The notes below the pieces were generated by a model. It searched no databases, had not been told where the DNA came from, and worked only from the letters and a program-made list of their open reading frames with translations. From Shiella aurantiaca (GTDB lineage: Bacteria; Bacteroidota; Bacteroidia; Cytophagales; Cyclobacteriaceae): DNA of 64,000 nt. Positions within the stretch are counted from its first letter, which is position 1. Each line of letters starts with the position of its first letter. Made by a program: the position numbers and the translations under genes. The stretch covers positions 173,511 to 237,510 of the forward strand of contig JAUHJS010000006.1 of the NCBI GenBank assembly GCA_030412945.1. Direction: 5' to 3'. Positions 58,816-64,000 of the stretch are shown one piece after another.

Positions 58816-59436
58816 TTATTTATTGTCGTGGCTATAGTGGGTGCGGGTGAGTATGCTGCGCCCAAGGGTGACTTCATCGGCATATTCGAGCTCGCCCCCA
58901 ATGGGAATGCCGCGGGCGATGGTGCTGACTTTGAGGGAGAAGTCTTTGAGTTTTTTGGTGATGTAGAATGCTGTGGTGTCGCCTTCGATGGTGGGGCTGA
59001 GGGCGAGGATGATTTCTTTGACCTCGGAAGACTGGCGTTGTATGCGCTGAACGAGTGGCTCGATAGTGAGTTCGGCCGGCCCTATGCCTTCCATGGGCGA
59101 GATGAGGCCGCCCAAGACGTGGTAGAGACCTTGATACTGTCCGGTATTTTCGATGGCGAGGACATCGCGGGTGTCTTGCACAAGGCAAATGACACTGCGG
59201 TCTCTGCGGGGGCTGCTGCAGGTAGTGCAGATGGCTTCATCGGAGATATTGTGGCACTCGGAGCAATACTGGGTGAGGGTGCGCAGTTTCACGAGGGCAT
59301 CGGCTATGGAGAGCGTGGTGCGCTCGTCTTCTTTGAGCAGGAAGAGGGCCAAACGCAAAGCGGTTTTCTTTCCAATGCCGGGCAGGCGGGAAATTTCGTT
59401 GACGGCTTCTTCAATGAGTTTGGAGGGAAATTGCAT
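58816..59436 (-). CDS. recR: Recombination protein RecR
   Basis: 206 residues. HhH motif ISRLPGIGKKTALRLALFLL, a C4 zinc finger (CSECHNISDEAICTTC) and a TOPRIM domain with VQDTRDVLAIE. It works with RecO and RecF to load RecA on gapped DNA. A long open frame on the plus strand over the same bases is a shadow. Not operon-linked to dnaX here. Confidence 0.96.
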   Translation of the reverse strand: MQFPSKLIEEAVNEISRLPGIGKKTALRLALFLLKEDERTTLSIADALVKLRTLTQYCSECHNISDEAICTTCSSPRRDRSVICLVQDTRDVLAIENTGQYQGLYHVLGGLISPMEGIGPAELTIEPLVQRIQRQSSEVKEIILALSPTIEGDTTAFYITKKLKDFSLKVSTIARGIPIGGELEYADEVTLGRSILTRTHYSHDNK

Positions 59437-59444
59437 AAAAGGGA

Positions 59445-59729
59445 TTAGAGGATTTCCGCACTAATGCCTTTGTCGCAGATGCCTTGGCGCATGGGTGCTA
59501 GTTCTTCAAATGAGCCTTTTTTCACGGAGCATTTTCCTTTGTAGTGGATAATCCAAGTACATTGCTCGGCCTGTTCGCTGCTGTGCTTGCACACCTGAAT
59601 GAGGGTGTTGATTACGTGCTCGAAGGTATTGACATCATCGTTGAACACTACCAAATCGTAGAGTTCAATTTCTTTTTCAGCCACCAAAACATCAGGCAAT
59701 GAATCAATTTGATATAGTTTTGCTACCAT
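59445..59729 (-). CDS. clpS: ClpS adaptor protein
   Basis: 94 residues. The ClpS core is LYDLVVFNDDVNTFEHVINTLIQVC, where NDDVNT is the N-degron binding pocket motif, then EQAEQCTWIIHYKGKCSVKKGSFEEL. ClpS delivers proteins with N-end-rule residues to ClpA/ClpC. A TAATTTTG box lies at 59771-59764. It is 8 bases ahead of recR, so the two may be co-transcribed. Confidence 0.93.
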   Translation of the reverse strand: MVAKLYQIDSLPDVLVAEKEIELYDLVVFNDDVNTFEHVINTLIQVCKHSSEQAEQCTWIIHYKGKCSVKKGSFEELAPMRQGICDKGISAEIL

Positions 59730-59782
59730 ACCGTAAAATTACAGATAAAATATCAATTTGCGACAAAATTACAGGACAACAA

Positions 59783-59811
59783 AAAGGTTGCTGCTTAAAA
59801 CAACAACCTTT
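59783..59811 (-). terminator. Terminator after the T9SS repeat protein
   Basis: AAAGGTTGCTG and CAACAACCTTT form an 11-position stem with one mismatch around a 7-base loop. On the minus strand TTTTTG follows. About 26 bases beyond the stop codon at 59837. Confidence 0.78.
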
Positions 59812-59836
59812 ATAACGCAAGGTAAACCACGGCCTA

Positions 59837-62800
59837 TTAGTTGAGTATAATCTTAATCCAATCTATTGTTCCTACCGAAGTATTCACTTCAACTATGTAA
59901 AGACCTTTTTCAAGCAAATCTGTATTGATAATCCATTGATTTTTTGTCACTTTTTCTAGTGTAACCATTGCCTCTTTGCCTGAGACATCCCACACCTTTA
60001 TAGAGTTGAGACTTGCGGCTTCAGGAGCTAAAACCTTGAAGAAATTTCCATTTACCGGATTAGGGAAAACCTTGATATTTGATTTCTCCATAGGTTCTCC
60101 CAAACCTAATACGGTTTCAATAACCGAAACCGATATCAGCTTCTGTGCGGCAAGAAAATTTCCCGTCTCTTCCACCGAGGCTCTAATCTCTGCGATGCCA
60201 AGGTCTAAAGCAGAGAAAGAGAGCAGGTTTTCGGCTTCATTAAGCAGTATAATATTGGGCAATCCTGATATCTGTTGATATGACACAGCAGCGGTTGAAT
60301 TGGTTGTGGCTCCACCCAAACTAAAAATACCCTCGATAATATCATCGATTTCTATTTCAAAATCGTCCCAATTAATCTCTGAAATTGCTTTGGCTATTTC
60401 TAAAGTAGCAGTAGATGCACCTGTATAATTAGGGTCGTCCACACTCACCATTACACTATATTCTCCTGCATTAATGGGTGCATTTTCTATTCCATTGTAA
60501 GTAATAGTAGTGGCAATGTTAGCAGGGCTTGTTGTAACATTTACTGTTTTTTCATTGCCATCATATACTTGCTTCAGGTTGGATATTTGAATAGTAACGG
60601 GGCTTGGAACAATAGAAACTGTGATGGTTTTCTCAAAAGCAGTATGAGTTGCTGTTTCTGCAATTGAAGCCTTTATGGTACTTTCTCCAACGGAGTTTAC
60701 AGTGACCTGTCCATTGGACGTAATTGATACTGACGAACCATCAATTTTTTGGTAGGTGATGGCCGATGAGGAGTTTGTAGTAGCTGTAAGATTGAAATCA
60801 CCCTCTGCAAATCCTCTTGATACATTATTGAGATTACTGATAGTACCCACTTGTTTTTCGGTAATGGTAAATATTGCCGTTTTTTCAGCCGTATGGTAAT
60901 TATTTGTGGCCGACTGGCTTACCATAATCTCCGCTTGGCCTGTTCCAAAAACCATCAACTCTGATATTTGGAGAAAATCATCAATTAATAAAAACATAAC
61001 CGTTTCACCCGATAATTGGGTATAGTTCATTGCTCCATCGGAGTCAGAAGCAGCACCATCAAATGGTATAGAACCATCGACTGAAGCCTCATTGATGTTG
61101 TAGGTCATATTCTCAAAGCTAATTGTGGGGTGCGCTTTCTCAATAGTGAAGGTTGCAGTGGCCTCTCCCGCATAGTTAGGGTCAGCACTTTGAATCATTA
61201 GCGAATATGAGCCTGCATTAATTGGCTTTGCATTTGCGCCATCATAGGTTATACTGAAGGAAATGCCTGAAGGGTTTACCCTAACTCCGACTTCTTTTTG
61301 AGTACCATCATATACTTGGGAAAGGTTGCTCAGTTCAATTGTAAGAACGGCAGGAGCTACATTAATGGAAATGCTTTTTTCAGCTGCAAAGTAGCTGTCA
61401 CTTTCTGGAACAAAGGCTCTAACGATGGTTTCTCCAACAGATAAAATGCTTACTTCGCCTGCATTTGTAAGAAAAATGGAATTGCCGCTAATAATTTCGT
61501 ACTGAACAGCCTCATCGGAATTAGTACTTGCCTCTAATATAAATGCTTCGTCATCATATGTTTTATTAATATTCTCTATTCCTGATATGGTAGCTGTAAA
61601 TTTGGAATTTACGGTAATACTAATAGTTTTTTCAGCAGAGGTATAGTTTAATGTAGATTCTTGTACTGCTTTTATTTGCGCATTTCCTGCTGCAAGGATG
61701 GAAACCGTATTACCATTAATGGCAATTACTTGATCGCCACTGAGAACCTGATAGGTAATTTCACCATCGGAATTGGATGTAGCGTAAAGCACAAAGTCTT
61801 CATCGTTTACATGTTTAATAATATCTTCCAGAACAATGCTTGGAGTGGCTTGGGTTATGGATAACGTACCATTGACAACGCTTGTGGCATAGTTTTGATA
61901 TAGCCCATTTGTTTGATCCAATGTCGCCACGATTTCATACTCACCTACATCGCTATCCGATGTCGCGTCTGTAGAAAAATTCACTAATAAATCATCTTCA
62001 CTCCTTTGCCCTTCTATAACCGCGGTAAAAGTTGGATTGGATTCTCCATAAACTTTTGATTTATTCTCGGCAGTAATGGACAGGTCACGTTTATTGATCC
62101 TCAACAAACCATTGTTTTGAGACAATTCATAGTTAGCCAATCTACTTTGAGGGTCGATTACTTGAGGAACAATATCGTAGTCCCCAACAGAAGAACTTAT
62201 CAATGCTTCTGTATCGAACGCTAAACCCAGTTCATCAACCGATATATCGCCTTCTAACAAGCCTTCAAAAGTAGGATTGCTCTCGCCATATGTCTTTTCC
62301 TTATCAAATGCTGTAGCGGTTAAGGCCCTTTTGGTTACAGTAAGTTTTCCAACAGATATAGTAATATCGTAGTTTCCTGCCCTTTGATTGGGGTCAGATA
62401 GTGTAGGGGTAATATCATATTCTCCAACTGGCGTTGTATCAATAACCGAAGTCTCAATTACCAATGTAAGACTGTCGCTTTGAAGCCCCCCTTCTATGCT
62501 CCCAATTAATTCCGGTAAAACATCACCATAGGTTTTGCTTGCACTATTTGAGCTAATATGTAAAGGTTTTTTGTTGACGACAATCTCGTTTTCTAAAAAG
62601 CCTTTAGCAAGTCCTTGTGCTTGAGGTGTAAATGTAACAGTAATGATAACTGTTCCGGCATCTAAAATATCTCCTTCATTTACCGAATATTCATAGGTGC
62701 CCTCTATCTCCACTTGGTCAAACTGCACAGATGCATTTAAGACAGAAGCTGGCAAACCAGTACCATAGAAAATCGGATTGGGGCTTGGCCAACTTAGCGC

Positions 62801-64000
62801 ATAATCTGCTTTAAAAGAGCGAGAATCTGACCAAGTGGAGGCTAAACCATCTTTTATAGACCTAACTCTCCAATGATAAGTATTTCCTAATTCAATTTCG
62901 TTTATTTCTTCTGAGGTAAGGTTTGATTCTACTGTTTTAAAGATTGTATTGAACGTGGTATCTGTGGATAACTCAATTATATAAGAGGCTCCTGATACTT
63001 CCTCCCACTCTAAGGCAACGGTACTTACATGAATAGAGGCATTTGTGGCTGGAGCAACTAGTTGCGGAGTTTCGGGCAAGGCAATAAGAGACGCCCCTGT
63101 AGAAAAACGTCTTTCTGCCCAACTAGAGGTGTCAGAGGCATGTGAGGCTCTTATTCTCCAAAAATAGTTTTTATCGGCAGTAAGGGCTTTGGTAATCGAT
63201 GTGTTGCTAAATGCCGTTCCGTTTGTGTAAGTCTCATTAATTATCAAGGAATCAAAAAGATTTGACTCGCTGACTTGCAATGTATAAGCTGTACTGCCAG
63301 AAATTGAATTCCAATCAAAATTGGTATTTGTCGATACGTTTACAGCATTATCGTTGGGGCTAACTAGCTGAGGAGATACAATGGTACTAATGGTTGCACT
63401 ACCCGACCATCCCGAACTGATGTCACTGGTGTTCTCAACCCGTGCCCTGAGCTTGTAGTTCTTCCCAAACTCTAGGCCGTTAAGTGTTCTTGACCAAGTG
63501 AGCGTACCGTTGATGGACGTGCCGTTGAGGCTGCCCGATTCGACTGTCCATGTTTTCTTCAGTCCCGAACCGAAATCGGACGAGGTGTCCGCTTCCACCA
63601 CCATGCGGCTGATCCCTTCTATCCGGCCGATGTGGAGCGTAAACTGGGGGTGTACGTTACTGGAATTATCTGCCGGGAATAAAATATTGGGGGCCGATAC
63701 TGTAGTGATGTTCACTATCCCCGACCATCCCGAACTGATGTCACTGGTGTTCTCAACCCGTACCCTGAGCTTGTAGTTTTTACCAAACTCTAGGCCGCTA
63801 AGTGTTCTTGACCAAGTGAGCGTACCGTTGATGGACGTGCCGTTGAGGCTGCCCGATTCGACTGTCCATGTTTTCTTCAGTCCCGAACCGAAATCGGACG
63901 AGGTGTCCGCTTCCACCACCATGCGGCTGATCCCTTCTATCCGGCCGATGTGGAGCGTAAACTGGGGGTGTACGTTACTGGAATTATCTGCCGGGAATAA
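59837..64000 (-). CDS. Giant secreted repeat protein with T9SS C-terminal sorting domain (5' part outside window)
   Basis: At least 1388 residues, open to the window end, so the N-terminus is missing. In order: two near-identical 106-residue FN3-like units (MVVEADTSSDFGSG start), two more divergent FN3-like units, three MBG-type units (SASKTYGDVLPEL, KEKTYGESNPTFEG, KSKVYGESNPTF), several Ig-like/YDG-type units with LSQVYDGTQKEV and LKQVYDGNEKTV, and a C-terminal type A sorting domain with VFPNPVNGNFFKV and ending LYIVEVNTSVGTIDWIKIILN. The product is probably secreted by the type IX system and held at the cell surface, perhaps as an adhesin. Confidence 0.88.
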   Translation of the reverse strand, partial: LFPADNSSNVHPQFTLHIGRIEGISRMVVEADTSSDFGSGLKKTWTVESGSLNGTSINGTLTWSRTLSGLEFGKNYKLRVRVENTSDISSGWSGIVNITTVSAPNILFPADNSSNVHPQFTLHIGRIEGISRMVVEADTSSDFGSGLKKTWTVESGSLNGTSINGTLTWSRTLNGLEFGKNYKLRARVENTSDISSGWSGSATISTIVSPQLVSPNDNAVNVSTNTNFDWNSISGSTAYTLQVSESNLFDSLIINETYTNGTAFSNTSITKALTADKNYFWRIRASHASDTSSWAERRFSTGASLIALPETPQLVAPATNASIHVSTVALEWEEVSGASYIIELSTDTTFNTIFKTVESNLTSEEINEIELGNTYHWRVRSIKDGLASTWSDSRSFKADYALSWPSPNPIFYGTGLPASVLNASVQFDQVEIEGTYEYSVNEGDILDAGTVIITVTFTPQAQGLAKGFLENEIVVNKKPLHISSNSASKTYGDVLPELIGSIEGGLQSDSLTLVIETSVIDTTPVGEYDITPTLSDPNQRAGNYDITISVGKLTVTKRALTATAFDKEKTYGESNPTFEGLLEGDISVDELGLAFDTEALISSSVGDYDIVPQVIDPQSRLANYELSQNNGLLRINKRDLSITAENKSKVYGESNPTFTAVIEGQRSEDDLLVNFSTDATSDSDVGEYEIVATLDQTNGLYQNYATSVVNGTLSITQATPSIVLEDIIKHVNDEDFVLYATSNSDGEITYQVLSGDQVIAINGNTVSILAAGNAQIKAVQESTLNYTSAEKTISITVNSKFTATISGIENINKTYDDEAFILEASTNSDEAVQYEIISGNSIFLTNAGEVSILSVGETIVRAFVPESDSYFAAEKSISINVAPAVLTIELSNLSQVYDGTQKEVGVRVNPSGISFSITYDGANAKPINAGSYSLMIQSADPNYAGEATATFTIEKAHPTISFENMTYNINEASVDGSIPFDGAASDSDGAMNYTQLSGETVMFLLIDDFLQISELMVFGTGQAEIMVSQSATNNYHTAEKTAIFTITEKQVGTISNLNNVSRGFAEGDFNLTATTNSSSAITYQKIDGSSVSITSNGQVTVNSVGESTIKASIAETATHTAFEKTITVSIVPSPVTIQISNLKQVYDGNEKTVNVTTSPANIATTITYNGIENAPINAGEYSVMVSVDDPNYTGASTATLEIAKAISEINWDDFEIEIDDIIEGIFSLGGATTNSTAAVSYQQISGLPNIILLNEAENLLSFSALDLGIAEIRASVEETGNFLAAQKLISVSVIETVLGLGEPMEKSNIKVFPNPVNGNFFKVLAPEAASLNSIKVWDVSGKEAMVTLEKVTKNQWIINTDLLEKGLYIVEVNTSVGTIDWIKIILN
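63368..64000 (-). repeat. 318-bp near-identical tandem coding repeats
   Basis: The block around 63420 recurs 318 bases later around 63738 with only a few base differences (residues S/N, V/A and the GIVNITTV/GSATISTI segment). The second copy runs off the window end at 64000. 318 bases is 106 codons, so copy-number change keeps the frame. Confidence 0.92.

Noticed and set aside
58807..59448. Long plus-strand open frame (213 codons) over recR
   Set aside because: It is antisense to recR, which has zinc finger and TOPRIM motifs; the plus-strand product is low complexity (Gly/Asp/Glu-rich) and matches no family.

Overview
The window looks like chromosomal DNA of a member of the Bacteroidota, probably a Cytophagales-type bacterium. 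The evidence is Bacteroidota-style promoters (TTTG, 18-20 bases, TAnnTTTG) ahead of many genes, a large secreted protein ending in a type IX secretion (T9SS) sorting domain, a DUF3467 gene beside rpoC, and a type II-C CRISPR repeat of the GTTGTGATTTGC class. Genus level is not claimed.

Region 1 (1-20592, all minus strand) is a long information-processing block. In transcription order it reads tRNA-Tyr, tRNA-Gly, tRNA-Thr, tuf, tRNA-Trp, secE, nusG, rplK, rplA, rplJ, rplL, rpoB, rpoC, DUF3467 gene, rpsL, rpsG, fusA, rpsJ, rplC, rplD, rplW, rplB, rpsS, rplV, rpsC (cut by the window edge). Visible terminators and promoters divide it into at least four transcription units. rpoB appears to start with TTG.

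Region 2 (20749-45023) is mostly housekeeping on both strands: an M1 aminopeptidase lipoprotein, a biotin carboxyl carrier protein, pyrH-frr, clpC, a WbqC-like protein, a YrdC/Sua5 protein, mltG, a thioesterase, a YihY membrane protein, tRNA-Ser, an MscS channel, grpE-dnaJ, obg, adk, hpt, an M42-like peptidase, upp, an L-serine dehydratase alpha subunit, an AlkD-like protein, a membrane histidine kinase and hemE. Points of note are a DnaJ with only two of the four CXXCXGXG motifs and an apparently leaderless hemE.

Region 3 (45109-54007) is a complete type II-C CRISPR-Cas locus. A tracrRNA runs divergently from cas9 with its own promoter and terminator, followed by cas9 (1379 aa, all nuclease residues present), an interposed REP-associated tyrosine transposase (RAYT) gene with two perfect palindromes, cas1, cas2, and an array of 32 repeats plus one degenerate terminal repeat. 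Most repeats are 46 bp. Three repeats, and the degenerate one, are 66 bp because they carry the same internal 20-nt segment. Each 46-bp repeat also holds a promoter-like element on the strand that would make crRNA. cas9 is AT-rich while cas1 is GC-rich.

Region 4 (54113-64000, minus strand) holds a small conserved protein, a TrkH-type potassium transporter, a heptose-7-phosphate kinase-like PfkB protein, a class I aminotransferase, a compact GC-rich non-coding element, recR, clpS, and the 3' part of a giant FN3/MBG-repeat T9SS substrate with 318-bp near-identical tandem repeats that run off the window end.
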